64,000 bases of DNA from Sipunculus nudus (GCA_026874595.1 CM049306.1:78704142-78768141), one strand, 5' to 3'. Positions 10,931 through 23,345 are shown, counted from the first letter of the stretch. Program-made: numbers and translations. The notes: generated from the sequence alone by a model not told the origin.

Positions 10931-11849
10931 AGTCAATTACGTTCCAGTCAGAGGTAGATCGATACGACGCATGTTGTTTCACAGTACTCGCAGAGACGCG
11001 GCTCGAACAGACGCGGTTCACTGCTCATGCCTAGAACGCCCTCATAAACTTAGCTCGGTACGACGCGGTTAATTCGCGTCGGGCAGCCTATATCCTGCTC
11101 ATGATATACTAAGGTTATATTCGCTGTTAATTTGTTAATAAATATAACACCGTGGTTTGTTTATTTGCATATTTTATTCATATTTGACTTGAAATTAACT
11201 GTTTTGTTGAATGTCCCCGGAACACAGGTAGGTACTGATATTTATGGAATTTGAAAGGCCAAAGGTGAAAATTTGAAATGTTCATGATACTCCATGCACG
11301 AATATAAAATATCGTCCTTCTAGATAGGTCACATGGACACCAAAAATCAGATAGAATTAAAGCTGATGCAAAACGTGTTGAAACGTGTGGGCCAGAGTCT
11401 GAAAATACAGAGAAAATTAAGGGAGAGAGGCATTCGAACTGGACGACTTCGGTATGGGTTACATCGGTATTGACGACACGTCATTCTGAATGGAAGACAT
11501 TTTGAATGGACGACAATTTAACTGAGTACTTAATAAGGAGTAAAAGTGTAGGTTATTGTGGGCCAACTTCCATTAAATGAAGCCGTTTCATTTATTTTTA
11601 TTGAAAAATTCCAGTTATTTTCAATCACGTTTGGTCTTGTTATGGTGGGCCTCTGGCTCACAGCCGACCTTGTGGGACGACACGCGTGACGGGTGGCCTG
11701 CTTTTAACCAGAATGATTGCCGCGGTCGATGGCGGAAAAATATAAATTGTACCAATAAAGATTTTTCTACAATTGTACACGAGTATGGTTTTTGTACATG
11801 TGTGTGTTTGCGTGTTTAATCTCATCAGTGGGTCAACAAAGACAGAGAG

Positions 11850-11985
11850 AGGGAAAGAGAGAAAGAGAAGAAAAAATTTATATTGAAACAAGAATGTTAA
11901 TTTTTTTTGTAAATCATTTACGAACTTCGATTAAGATAGGAAAAAAAAAAAAATACTTTTCTAAAAGACCGCAAAATTAATATGT
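11850..11985 (+). repeat. Left arm of a long inverted repeat
   Basis: Reverse-complement match to 15212-15345 over about 130 bp. Shared blocks include CAAGAATGTTA, GTAAATCATTTAC, GATTAAGATAGGAAA and AAAAGACCGCAAAATTAA. GA-rich sequence flanks it outside, mirrored by CT-rich sequence outside the right arm. Its main indel is a poly-A expansion near 11940. Confidence 0.75.
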
Positions 11986-12189
11986 TAATTGAATACTATA
12001 GCTAATTATGTCGGAATACATTTAAAAAGACTGTAAAAAGAATAAGATGAATAAACAAGGAAAACAAACAAAAAAGGAAAAAGGATGTTATTTAAAAAAA
12101 AAGAAAAAAAACAAGAAAATATGTCGTCAAGTGCATGGTCAATCAACCAAAGAGAGAAACAGAGACAGATATATAGATGGACACAGGGA

Positions 12190-12192
<3 letters not shown>

Positions 12193-12250
<58 letters not shown>

Positions 12251-12320
12251 GGGAGTGAGTGAGAGAAAGGGAATGAAATGAATATATATATATATATAAA
12301 TATATTATATATATCTTATG
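12193..12320. repeat. (GA)n and (TA)n microsatellites
   Basis: GA dinucleotide from ~12193 to 12260 with a few interruptions, then TA repeats at 12283-12318. A 71-codon basic open frame across the GA tract is low-complexity translation. Confidence 0.95.
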
Positions 12321-12600
12321 TATATATTTAAATTTAAATCAAACCCACTCTTGTGTGATATAATTAAGCTGTTTTGTGCAGCCGAAAACCGCTCTGCCGC
12401 GAAGGGTTCTCGTAAAGTGTTATATAAACAAATCCGTCCCGATCATGTAACCTTTGATGTGATTATTAAGGCACGTTCAACCATCACTATCTATAAAAAA
12501 AATCAAAACATCTGCATTGTCCATAATTATTATACGCAACATCTTATTACCGACATCATCAAACATAAAAAATCCGTTTATATATATATCGAACAATATT

Positions 12601-12602
<2 letters not shown>

Positions 12603-12640
<38 letters not shown>

Positions 12641-12725
12641 ATGTATTTTTCTATGAGACATTCTATGATTATTTAAGGCTTTCTCTCTGTATGTATTTGA
12701 AATAAATTATGTATTTATAGTGGCG

Positions 12726-12764
<39 letters not shown>

Positions 12765-12931
12765 TCCTTAACTCTCTCTCTCTCCCACTCTGAATTATAT
12801 TGTATAAGACGCGTCATATTTATCGTTATCGGACAAAGTAATTTTATTTCATAAGACAAGTCTGGGATCCATTAGTATTTAATGAACTCTCCTTAATTAA
12901 CTAATTGGCTCTCTCTTTCACTCTCTCTCTC

Positions 12932-13003
<72 letters not shown>

Positions 13004-13065
13004 TTTCTCCAGTTCTCTCGCTCTCACTCTATTTTTCTTTCTTTCTTTCTATCTCTCTCCCCCCC

Positions 13066-13102
<37 letters not shown>

Positions 13103-13192
13103 TCGGACGAAAACTGGACGAACAACATATAAGTTAAGGTTTTATATGAGACAAGTCTGGGAACCAAATAATGGAAATTAAATTAACTGACC

Positions 13193-13251
<59 letters not shown>

Positions 13252-13260
13252 TATTTCGAT
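12603..13260. repeat. Cluster of (CT)n microsatellites in duplicated flanks
   Basis: CT runs occur at 12603-12637, 12772-12786, 12910-13102 (about 190 bp with small interruptions) and 13203-13250 (preceded by poly-C), plus AT at 12727-12762. Non-microsatellite flanks are also shared: AGACAAGTCTGGGA occurs at ~12855 and ~13150, each followed by AATTAA-rich sequence and then a CT tract. The tracts therefore spread partly by segmental duplication. Serine/leucine-rich open frames here are artefacts. Confidence 0.85.
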
Positions 13261-14038
13261 CTCTCTCTTTCATTCTTAAAAAAATGAAAGTGCCAGAGCA
13301 CATAATATATATCCCAAAACTGAACCTCTCTCTTACTCTCGAATAAACATTCAGTCTGGTTACGTAACTGGAATTAAAATTATATAGATTAATAAATTAA
13401 TATGAGTATCATCACCTATCAGTATCAAGAGGAAATAATTAATATCCAGTCAACCAGTTGTTGGTTCACAGTTACCGTAGAGTATGATGTACGCATCCAT
13501 CAAAGAGGGCCGGTTCCCCTTTTATGACCGTAGATTAAGGATAAACAAAGGAAGCTTTATTTCAGCGCCGTAAGTACTCATTTCGAACTGCTCAATTTTA
13601 AAAAGTAAAGGTGTGAGATGGGAATGGGTATATTAAATCGAGCATTTCTTAGGGTCATCATAATCACATTGTGATTGGGAAATAATCGCGAAAATAAAAC
13701 CTCGGGAATAATTGACCAATTAAGTATATATGTACTTCTTATTCAGTGAATCCAATACTTTTATGTGAATAGCTTAGAACAGTGAGATATTTTATAATAA
13801 ATTACATCTATGCAGGTATAGGGAAAACGTTCCCTTAAATTTGAACTGAACTACCTGTGCTGTGAGTACGGGACCATCGTTATATGAGTGGAATACCACA
13901 AACTCATGACTTATTTTCATTTTATAATACCAACAGGGATGGATTTACCAAACAATTGATAAAGGTTCTGGTGAGATCGCGAAAATGACACCCTCGCAAA
14001 ACATTCAAAACGGAGAAATCGCGAAATTTCAGCCTCGC
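13261..14038. other. No gene recognised
   Basis: AT-rich spacer. Near 13973-14039 the phrase GGTGAGATCGCGAAAATGACACCCTCGCAAA and a similar GAGAAATCGCGAAATTTCAGCC-type phrase form a short imperfect tandem duplication just upstream of the transposase relic. Confidence 0.4.
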
Positions 14039-14573
14039 GAACATGAAGCCAACCACAGTGTGTCGGCCAAAATCAAGTCTGAACTCTTCGCCAAGGCAGC
14101 CGAGGACCCATCCCCTCAAGCCACTGCCACATTGCCTTCCTTCCTGTGATATCCATCAGATCGGCCTTCCTTCAGCTCAGCACCAGGGACGCCGCCCTCC
14201 AGTTCCCCGCGCTGGCACCCTAGTTCAACTACTACCGTCAGACGTGGCTGGATGGCCTGTTCCCCATCCCCATGTGGTCTGTGTATAGACTGACGACCAG
14301 AACGAACAAAATATCGAAGGATGGCACAGCAGGATTAATCGTGGACTGCGCTATCACCATCCCAACGTCTTCTTGCTGGTGCACTACCAACGTCGCGAGC
14401 AGGCCGCCACTGATCTCACGAGCATCCGAGCCAGACTAGGTGCACGACCCACCAGGAGGCGATACCGAAACCTCAACAGGAGAATGGAGAGGATCACCAA
14501 AAGCTTTAGAAGGGGAGAACATACTCTGGAAGAGTACCTCCAGGACCTCTGCCACATAGTTCATCGATTTTGA
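14039..14573 (+). pseudogene. MULE-type transposase C-terminal relic
   Basis: A GC-rich island in AT-rich DNA. The frame from 14039 reads EHEANHSVSAKIKSELFAK and stops at ~14149. Further on, FNYYRQTWLDGLFPIPMWSV is visible near 14225-14285. After a frameshift the frame from 14289 is open to the stop at 14571-14573: DDQNEQNIEGWHSRINR, YHHPNVFLLVHYQRREQ, RRYRNLNRRMERITKSFRRG and EEYLQDLCHIVHRF. The N..EGWH segment followed by a basic helical tail matches C-termini of MULE transposases (often FLYWCH-associated) in invertebrates. The upstream catalytic DDE region is missing. Assignment comes from remembered family patterns, not a search. Confidence 0.65.
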
Positions 14574-15211
14574 GTTAATAGAAACCGATGACACGTACTT
14601 GCCCCACACCAGTTCGAAACGATTTTATTTTATTTTTTTTAACATGACATTTGTTTTATTCGTATGTGTTTTATTCTTTTTAAATTCTGTCATTCATTGG
14701 GTATACACTTGGTTTACACACAGTTAACTTTACCGAGCTACTTTGATAAACTGTTTGAGATGCTTGTATATAAACGGTGCATATACTGCACGTGTAAATA
14801 TGTTTTATAATAATACGTGTTATATTTTTGTTTAAGCAAATTAGTCAGTTTTGTTTAAATACAAGAGGTACTAAATTGTATACAGTGGCTGGATATTATG
14901 ATAGTTTTCATTTAGGCGTTCCTTAAATAAGTTAGGTTCAGCGTGCTTATTTTGTACTATTTTGTAATTAATGGCTAACATACAGTGGTATTTTTTAAAC
15001 TGACTCGTAATAATGCCTGTAGGGAAACTTTGTATATATTGCTCGTGTAAATATGTAATATATTAAAGATTTTCGTAACACATTCAGTTATTTTTCATTC
15101 TTAACCTTCATATAAAGAACCTGTGTATCAATAAATGCGTGGTGGCAACAAAATGACTCCTTGGTCCAGACTGAATGTTCTTATTCTTGAAGCACGCTTT
15201 CTCAAATTTAA
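14574..15211. other. AT-rich spacer, no gene recognised
   Basis: A phrase with TATATAAACGGTGCATATACTG at ~14767 recurs in diverged form (CTTTGTATATATTGCTCGTGTAAATATGT) at ~15027, suggesting a ~260-bp imperfect duplication (shared CGTGTAAATATGT). Confidence 0.4.
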
Positions 15212-15295
15212 TTTTGCGGTCTTTTATTTCCTATCTTAATCGCAGTTTGTAAATGATTTACAAAAATGTAACATTCTTGATTCATTATAAATCTA

Positions 15296-15345
<50 letters not shown>
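15212..15345 (-). repeat. Right arm of the long inverted repeat, followed by (CT)n
   Basis: Reverse complement of 11850-11985, about 85% alike by eye, with indels mostly in A or T runs. A pure CT microsatellite follows at ~15302-15353, mirroring the GA-rich side of the left arm. Confidence 0.75.
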
Positions 15346-15356
<11 letters not shown>

Positions 15357-15359
15357 CAA

Positions 15360-17618
15360 TAAATCATTTCTGCTCAGTTAGCACAAGCAGCGAATACACC
15401 ATTCAATTCAGGTCATTTTTTTAAGTACAGGACTTATCTCTTAAATGGCCTAACAAAAACCGTAGAGGCCCTTTGATCCCGAGTAAATCAGTAATAAATT
15501 TGTAGAAAAGTCAGGTTTTAAACTGTTTATAAATTAAACACATTCACGCATGTTTTTTTTTCACGTTATATTTTTCATTTGAGGAAACATATTAACATAT
15601 ATATGTGCAAAAAATAACAGAAAATAACAGACATACGTGTTAAAGTATAAAATGGTTTAATATGTGTTTTTCTAGCTTGTATTTTTGTTGCCAGGGCTCA
15701 AGTACAAAGATCTGTTAATTCTATACACAATCAGTAATCAAATAATCACACACTTGCATCTTCACGATCGTATATGTGAAACGTCGTCAAGCTGAGATGT
15801 CGTCAAGCAGGAAATTGTCCAGCTCAATTATTATTTAATCATTTCGACACCAATTATATTCTTGTTTGGGATATTTATGTGATTTATTTATATCCCATAC
15901 GTAGATATATAGTCAGACCACGCGTATTTGTTTTTAGTGGCGCGAATTTGTTTGTTTCATACTCATATGAAAACATCTTTATCCGGACAGTTTTTTTACT
16001 TTGGTCATGACCATTTCATACATTTACAAAAAATTGATAAGAATGGTTAAATTATAGTTTTACAAATGTTAATACTATTGAATTGAACCTCCATATCGTT
16101 CAAATGGACTACGCCGGGCTACGTCTCAACGGGCGCCGCTATGGTTAACTGGGCGGCGCTTCTCAGCGGGCTGCGTCGTAACAAGGAGTGATATCAGCCA
16201 TACGTCCTATCGGTCAGCGTCGTTTAGGGATGACATCGTGCAAGTCAACCCCCCCCCCCCCCCCCCCCCACCTTGGTAGAAAAAATGACGCCACTGCATA
16301 TAGGTCTTACCTTTGTCCACAGTAGCCGTGTTAATGAACTGGTAAACTTTTCTTCAGTTTTATCCTCATATTAGTTGTGACGGATTCTTCAGTCTTCATC
16401 GTTCATGTTTGATCTCAGAGAGGCTGAAGCGAGCAGAATGAATTCGTTGGACGACGTTTGCCTTAATATACAACTTAAACTGTAATGGTGATGTAATATC
16501 TAAAAATAACCAATGACAAAAGCTGTCACGTGCATATGCGTTAATGATCATCTTAAACATGTACACTTGGCCGCCGTCTGTAACTCCAGACACGTAGTCA
16601 GTTGCATCAATTTTAAGTGTGTGTATGGGGGGAGGGGGGGGGACTCGCAGGCGTGCGAAGGTAATCAACTTATGACTTTTTTAATATATATCTAAGCAAG
16701 CAGAATAAATTCATTGGCTCACATATATTTGTTAAGATCCGTTGTCTGTAGTGACGGTGAAACATGAAAAATATCACCAGTACATCTTTAAATTTATAAC
16801 AAACTAGAATCTGTAGTCAGGGCGTACAGACCTCTACCAGAATCTCCTTTAATATCAGTAATGTGTTCATTCAAGGAATGGTCCTTTGTCATAATGGTTT
16901 ATAAGAAAATATATATTGTAGTGATTCTTATTACCTCCAAAATGAAATGGACTATTGATATGTTTTTATCCTAACCCTTTACAAATGTTCAGCAAAACAT
17001 TTTTCGCCTGTCACGCTTTTTCAGGAGGCGACCTGTAATCCCCGCTAAACCCCATTTCCATTATATCGCCTGCTTAGGAATATTACCTGGTCAACAGGAA
17101 GCAAAAATTTTAAATTCAAGCGTCCACATGAATCTTTTAATAGGGAGCACTTTTCCGTTGAGTGGATAATAAGAGCTGAGACCCTCTACACTATCCCAAT
17201 TTTATAGTTTAACAGGTATGTTCATTTATATACATTCAGAAGTATCTTTCCATGAAAACCATGTTGTTAATAGTTCGGCCGATTTATGGGTTGTTTGAAA
17301 AAAAAATTTTTAACGGAGCACGGGAGCAAAATAAAAAAGGAACCCCCCCCCCCCCCCCCCACACACACACACGGACCATCAAAGCACAAAGATTAATTTA
17401 AAAAATAAAATGAAAGCCCCCCCCCCCCACTAAATCGTTTTATATTTAGCGTGAATCAATAAATAAATTTGGTTCCTTGAATAATTATATTCATGAACAC
17501 TCAACAAATCAACTTACCTACATTTATACCTGATCTAAACTTAAAACAGAGTAAATGAAAAAATTTGAAAACAATGGCATGTACTTCCGGAACGAAAGAT
17601 TACGATATCCATGCATTC
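15360..17618. other. Non-genic stretch with poly-C tracts
   Basis: Poly-C runs lie at ~16250-16270, ~17342-17360 (followed by CACACA) and ~17418-17428, and a G-rich run at ~16627-16642. Bases 16095-16230 are CpG-rich with repeated GGGC-GCG words. No coding or RNA feature recognised. Confidence 0.45.
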
Positions 17619-18638
17619 GGTAATCGTGCAAAATAACGGACCCAAATTTCTCTCTCTCACAAATAAGTGTGACCACAGTTCACTAAAATTGTTTTTGCAT
17701 GATAAAGTTGACGATCCGGCGCATATAATGATATCATATTTTTGTATGTTATTTATATATTTATTTTGCTACAAAATGTCGAAAAAGGGTAGTTTGCCGA
17801 AAATACCCAAAATGACGTCGTGTCAAAGACGTTCTGAGCCGACGTCATGAATCCACAGTAATATACATATATACCATGTTAAACATTTAGATGATGTCTT
17901 ATAAAATTTACAGTCAATATATAATATAACCCATATATGTTCATACTTTTTACCTCTTTTTATCCACATTTCACTTGATGTACGCACAAGGTGACGACGC
18001 CCTGCCGCCAGAACGTAAACAAATGTCGAGTGTCACGTGACAAGTCATGCACTTAAAATCAAGAGAGACACGGGAGAAACACGATCGTCCGCATTATGTT
18101 ACAACATTTTTTGTTATACTAACATAATTTTTAATAAAATAATTATTAAGTGTGACAACATTTATTTGTTATAATTAATGACATTATTAAGGTGTGATCT
18201 CTTTTTTATAAATTGTTTGACCACATATAGTAGTTAGAAATAGTAAAAATAGGTGTTGTGACCACATTTAAATATATTCTTACATCATCATATCCCTTAT
18301 TTTTTTCTAAATTTAATCCTGAATTTTTTTCAAACCAAGAGACCATATTTTTTACAATAAAAAAATAAGTTGTGACCACATTTTATTTGACCAGCCATAT
18401 AAGTTTGTATTATATATAGAATATGATAAAATGTGGTCACATATGGTGTGACCACATTTTTAAAAATAAATTTTGCCAAAAATAAGTTGTAACCACATTT
18501 TACCTGACGAGCCATATAAGTTTGTATTATTTATAGAATAATATAAAATGTGGTCACATATGGTGTGACCACATTTTTCACCAAAGAATATTGACAAAAA
18601 TAAGGTGTGACCACATTTTGACCGGCCATATAAGTTTG

Positions 18639-18701
<63 letters not shown>

Positions 18702-18800
18702 TATAAAATGTGGTCACATGGTGTGACCACATTTATTACCAATAAATATTAACAAAAATAAGGTGTGACCACATTTTATTTGACCAGCTATATAAGTTTG

Positions 18801-18849
<49 letters not shown>

Positions 18850-19927
18850 ATATATTATAAAATGTGGTCACATGGTGTGATCACACTTTTTTCAATAAAT
18901 ATTAACAAAAATAAGGTGTGACCACATTTTATTTGACAAGCCATATAAGTTTATAATAAATATATAATATTTTAGAATGTGGTCACATATGATGTGACCA
19001 CATTTTTTACAATAAATATTGACAAAAATAAGGTGTGACCACATTTTATTTGAACAGCCATCTATGTTTGTATTATATATATAATATTATAAATTATGGT
19101 CACATATGGCGTGACCACATTTATTACCAATAAATATTAACAAAAATAAGGTGTGACCACATTTTATTTGACCAGCCATATAAGTTTATATTGTATATAT
19201 AATATTATAAAATGTGGTCACATATGGATGATATGCCCAACATGGTCCCGTGTTTCTCCCGCGTTCGTCTCGATTTTAAGGGCTACCGGTCTGTTACTCA
19301 TGGGGAGGGGATGTTCCCATCTGATTGTCCTTACATAAAGTAGGACAAAAAAATAAATAAGATAAATGACATGTCTAAAATGTAGTCTTTATACTCTGTC
19401 CACAAAAATGACTGTTTATTACACAATTTATGTTTATTTGACATATAAAACGTACATAGAGACAAAGCTGAATAGAGCAAGAGTTAACGTGATCAGTCGA
19501 ATACATTCACAGACGACAGTTGCATGTTTATGTTTTTGGCGGCACGACGTCGTCAACTTTTATCAAATCTTGGGAAATGTGGATCTTTAGAGGTAAAATT
19601 GTCTCTCTATCTATGCATAAAAAGATATATTGACTGTAATTTTTGTTAGACATCATCCTTTTTTTAACATGGTATGCACGTACAGTACTGTGGATTCATG
19701 ACGTCGGCTGAGAACGTCTTTGACACGACGTCATTTTGGGTATTTTCAGCAAACTACCCTTTTTCGACAGTTTGTAGAAAAATATATTTATATCAAACAT
19801 ACAAAAATAGTATATCATTAGATGCGCCGGATCTTCAACTTTTACATGAAACAGTTTTTTTATTGAAATGTGGTCACACTTTTTTGTGAGACCATGTAAG
19901 ATAGGTCCGTTATTTTGTACGATTACC
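17619..19927. mobile_element. 2.3-kb long-TIR DNA transposon (non-autonomous) with 8-bp TSD
   Basis: The ends are exact inverted repeats opening GGTAATCGT and continuing CAAAATAACGGACC. They are flanked by a perfect direct duplication ATGCATTC at 17611-17618 and 19928-19935. The inverted arms extend about 480 bp or more (left to ~18095, right from ~19236) and share TGACGTCG/GACGTC words, CGTGTTTCTCCCG and a GGCGGCA segment. The interior is a tandem hairpin array. No transposase frame is present. An 8-bp TSD with GG ends and very long TIRs fits MULE-like, Merlin-like or foldback elements; it does not fit hAT, whose ends start CA. The structure is read directly; the superfamily is unresolved. 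Confidence 0.8.
18190..19230. repeat. Tandem hairpin array inside the long-TIR element
   Basis: Seven good units plus degenerate ones start with GGTGTGACCACATTTTATTT near 18368, 18485, 18601, 18759, 18915, 19028 and 19148. Each unit contains GACCAGCCATATAAGTTT, a TA-rich spacer, then ATAAAATGTGGTCACAT, which is the inverse of the unit start. Each unit can therefore fold as a hairpin with a TA loop. Unit length varies (~115-158 bp) because the TA loop has expanded in two units (18640-18700 and 18800-18850). Confidence 0.85.
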
Positions 19928-19935
19928 ATGCATTC

Positions 19936-20690
19936 TAATGGGTCTTAAGAACTCCTGGCCTATCAAGGCCATTTGTACCATACGGGTTAAATCTTGCTAA
20001 TGCTATTTAAGACAAATAAGAGACTTAAATTTGAGTCTTCATCGTCATGTCTGTTCTCGTGCCCTTGGGAACTCCTGGGCCAGGAGTCTCAGAGGCCCGA
20101 TCCCTTCCGATTAAAACTATAAGCTAAAACCAATGAGAAAACACAAAGTTCCGCATTAACAATTAAGTTTAACTGGGCACTATAAGAGGCAAAGCCCGAG
20201 CCGGGCCTGTTTGAGTCGTCCTGATGACAGCTAAATAAATGCAAGTTAACATAAAAACCAAAAGAGATTTTTCTCATTTTCAAGTATTTTTTGGTGCTCT
20301 TCACATAGGAAACTCCTGACGGGCCCGGGCCCCTTTGGATCACCCACTATTAGAAACTCTGTATTTACGTTTCGTAAAACATTGGGAAGTCCTAGTCTAA
20401 AATAAAACTAAGTGAGACCTTTACATTTTCAAACATTTCATTGGGTCCTATAGAAAAATCCTGGTCCTTTAATAAGGGTTCTTTAATATAGGCCCTCAAT
20501 ATCGTTTAAAATCTCCGTACCCATGCTTCTCAAATGGCAGACATGATCTGCTTTATAGGACCCGGACCCTCGCGGGGTCTCTTAACTAAAATTCATATGA
20601 GCTAAAAAAACTATATGAGTTCCCGTTCAGTTCTGGTACCTTGTGCCAGCTGACCCCACCTTTCATAGGGCCTGCTTTAAGTCAGATAAA
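19936..20690. repeat. Diverged internal repeats around an AACTCCTGG motif
   Basis: GGAACTCCTGG-like words followed by GGCCC/GGTCC-rich sequence recur at ~19950, ~20070, ~20310, ~20388 and ~20458, interspersed with AAAACTAT-type AT-rich stretches. The spacing is irregular. It looks like an old tandem or dispersed repeat; no gene recognised. Confidence 0.35.
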
Positions 20691-22217
20691 CCACGGCGGG
20701 GATTGAACACTACACATTGACGTTACTTGAACCAATCACAGAAGTTAGAACCGGTATCTATTGGCTATAACCACCAGGACTGTCGTGTTCCATGCATAAC
20801 ATGATATGCCCTATGCATGAGCAGCAGCTTCTAATGGGGATTTTGTTTGGTCCATTATAGCCACTAAAGGGTGTCATCCTATACTGTTACTGAAGTTAAA
20901 CTAGTTTTAACTACGGCCTGGGCCTTACAAATACGACTTTGTGAGCTTATTTTGCAAAAGGTTTCTGTACGCCCTGACCATTTACGAAATTGGATGCCTC
21001 CTAAAACATTGTTAAACAGATTTGGGGGGGGGGGCGCCTGTTGTGCCCTCTCTAAACACGCCCCTGGATATATAATATAATATTTCATAGTTAATTAAGA
21101 AATGAACCAAAGTGTATAATTCTAATTATCAATACATGGTTTTATTGACCATGCGCCATGTTAAAAATGGGGGATTTATACCTCCTTCCAGCCTGTGATC
21201 GGGTCCAACGGATTACAATGATGGATAGAGAGTACTGCAGACATACCATCAATGAAGGTGCACTCTGGCCTAACAAAAATAAACAAAAATCGGCCGACTT
21301 TGTCGCACACATTGGCTCATGTAATGATTATGGCGACACCTGGAGTCAAATATTGGTATTAACACGTAAACCCTTGTATTAAAACATGTATTGCTGGTGG
21401 CGGCATCTACAGGCAGGGTAAAGGTATTAATGTATTCATAAAAACTGGTATAGCAGGGATAACACCAGATTAAATGTTGCATGTTCTTTTGTCTTTATAT
21501 GGGGCGCATGCGCGTAGTTCATGTCCCAGGTTTTCTTAAAATTTTTAGTCAGTTGGTACTCGAGCCGGTGCGAAATAAACATCTATAATCGTTTACTGGA
21601 GTCCATTGTCAGACTGATGTTTGTGTGAGAAAGAACACCTCTACACTCACTATACGCGATTCCGCTAATCCCGAGACACAATCGGCCGATTTTATTTGAC
21701 AGTGGCAGACTCTTGGCGACGGCAATTTTTTTTACGCCGACAAAATACAGTCGCTTGGGCTGTCACACTACACGACAATGTACCCCCGTCGGTACAAAGT
21801 CGGCCGATCCTATGAATCCGCCGATTAAATTGGTAACCGGCTATAGTGTTTTCTGTGTGCATACATGGGAATACATCTATATGTTGCCGATTACGCTCAT
21901 GCATGGTTTAAGTTCAAAGTTTCAGAAACACTTTTTTAAACCTCATTATGAAAACACCGACGGCATTTTATAAAACTCTAATGCATTGTCATCATTTTTT
22001 TACATAACAGGAATTTTGGCGCTGAAGGTTTCAGGCATTCCTGAAATATTTGATAACAGAAATGACGTAAGAAGCGTGTGTTCATTCACATCTGTTAGTG
22101 CGGCGGCTAATGGAAAAATTGTTCAAATTGTGATAAAAGTAGCAAATGTGGTACATTTGCAGTATTGTACACTGGCTTTCAATTAAGAAATAGTTCCACG
22201 AAATATTCATTGTATTT
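20691..22217. other. Unassigned, no gene recognised
   Basis: CGGCCGA occurs at ~21293, ~21682 and ~21802. Bases 21660-21860 are GC-richer. Open frames up to 86 codons match no known family. A G run lies at ~21025-21034. Confidence 0.3.
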
Positions 22218-22240
22218 CAGGGGTGGATCCTGCAATTGCT
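22218..22240 (+). repeat. Orphan hAT-like terminal sequence
   Basis: CAGGGGTGGATCCTG resembles the CAGNGGCGGATCCAG ends of many animal hAT elements. No convincing partner end with an 8-bp TSD was found; GATCCGCCCCTG at ~25783 and ~25814 was tested and its flanks do not match. Confidence 0.3.
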
Positions 22241-22689
22241 TTGGGGGTACCGATGAATAAATTAAATAATTGATAAATAATGTCTAATCTAAAGGTGTTC
22301 GATCAAGGCCTTAATTTTACAGCACATGGAATACAGAAGTCTGCTGATGCTCAAACTTTACTTTCAAGTGAAATTAATTCAGTTTAACAAGCGACCAGAT
22401 TAATGGAGCAGGATGTATTTATTTATCAAGTATTGTGCAGAACTAACGCGATTTAGCACGCCTTTTTAATTTTTAACATGTATATATCGCAAACATGTTT
22501 CATGTAAATCATAACAAACGTAGGCATACTATTAATTGAATAATTAACTAAATAAAGGGTATGGTGACAGCATGAATTATTACATGGATATAATTAGAAC
22601 TATTTATGTTTGTCAATCAGCCTACTAAAGAGCAAATTAATTATTCAGTAAAAATTTTTCGGAACTCTGCCTGTCTACTTTTCCTGTTC
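22241..22689. other. AT-rich spacer
   Basis: Nothing recognised. Confidence 0.4.
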
Positions 22690-23345
22690 ATATGAGGGCT
22701 CTAGACCTATTGAATAACAGACCAGTCAGAATTCCAATATGGCCATCACAGCTCAACGTTGATTTTCTTTCGCACGTGATAACTCAACAACAACAACATT
22801 CTTCAGCTTCCCAAATTCAAAGGGATGATTGGTACATATGAGGGCTTCAGACCTATGGAAATACAGACTTGTCGGAATTCCAATATGGCCACCAGATCAT
22901 AATGAGTGATTTTCTTTCGCACCGGATATCCCAAAAAGAACATGCTTGATCTTTATCATATTCTCAGGGATCATTGGTGCCCATGCGGACTCAATCCCTT
23001 TCCAATAACAGACCTGTCAGAATTCCAATATGGCTCCCAGAGCACAATTAGGGATATTCTCAGCGCGATATCTCAACAAGAAAAAGCTTGATCTGTCACA
23101 TTTACACAGAGATGATTGGTACCTAAAAGCACTCCATCTTTATCGAATTGCAGACCTGTCGGAATTTCAATATGACCACCAGAGCACTATCGTTGATTTT
23201 CTTTTGCAACAATATGCTTGATCTTTCTCAAATTCACAGGGATCATTGGTGCCTATGAGGGCTTCTGACCTATTGAAATACAGACTTGCTCAAAATCAAA
23301 TATGGCCAACAGAATACAATCCGTGATTTTCTATTGCACTCATTA
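22690..23345 (+). repeat. Five-copy ~143-bp tandem repeat
   Basis: Units recur with GAATTCCAATATGGCCACC, GATTTTCTTTCGCAC and GATGATTGGTGCC-like blocks. The AATTCCAATATGG word occurs near 22729, 22876 and 23023 and in diverged form near 23164 and 23300, about 143 bp apart. Units are about 75-85% alike by eye. The array ends roughly 120 bp before the LINE relic at 23461 in the same orientation, so it could be an old 5' monomer array of that element or an independent repeat. Confidence 0.75.

Larger units (their letters stand above)
10928..16248. mobile_element. Possible composite MULE-type element (boundaries tentative)
   Basis: A transposase C-terminal relic (14039-14573) lies between two arms of an inverted repeat (11850-11985 and 15212-15345). 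Both outer edges are GC-rich with GACGCGG/GCGTCG words (10970-11095 and 16095-16225). The 9-mer GCAAGTCAA occurs in direct orientation at 10928-10936 and 16240-16248 and would fit a 9-bp MULE TSD. However, the adjacent ends do not form a good inverted repeat, and a 9-bp match could arise by chance. The inverted arms and the relic are solid; the outer limits are a hypothesis. Confidence 0.3.

Noticed and set aside
12047-13132. Open frames rich in RERERE or SLSLSL
   Set aside because: Translations of (GA)n and (CT)n tracts.
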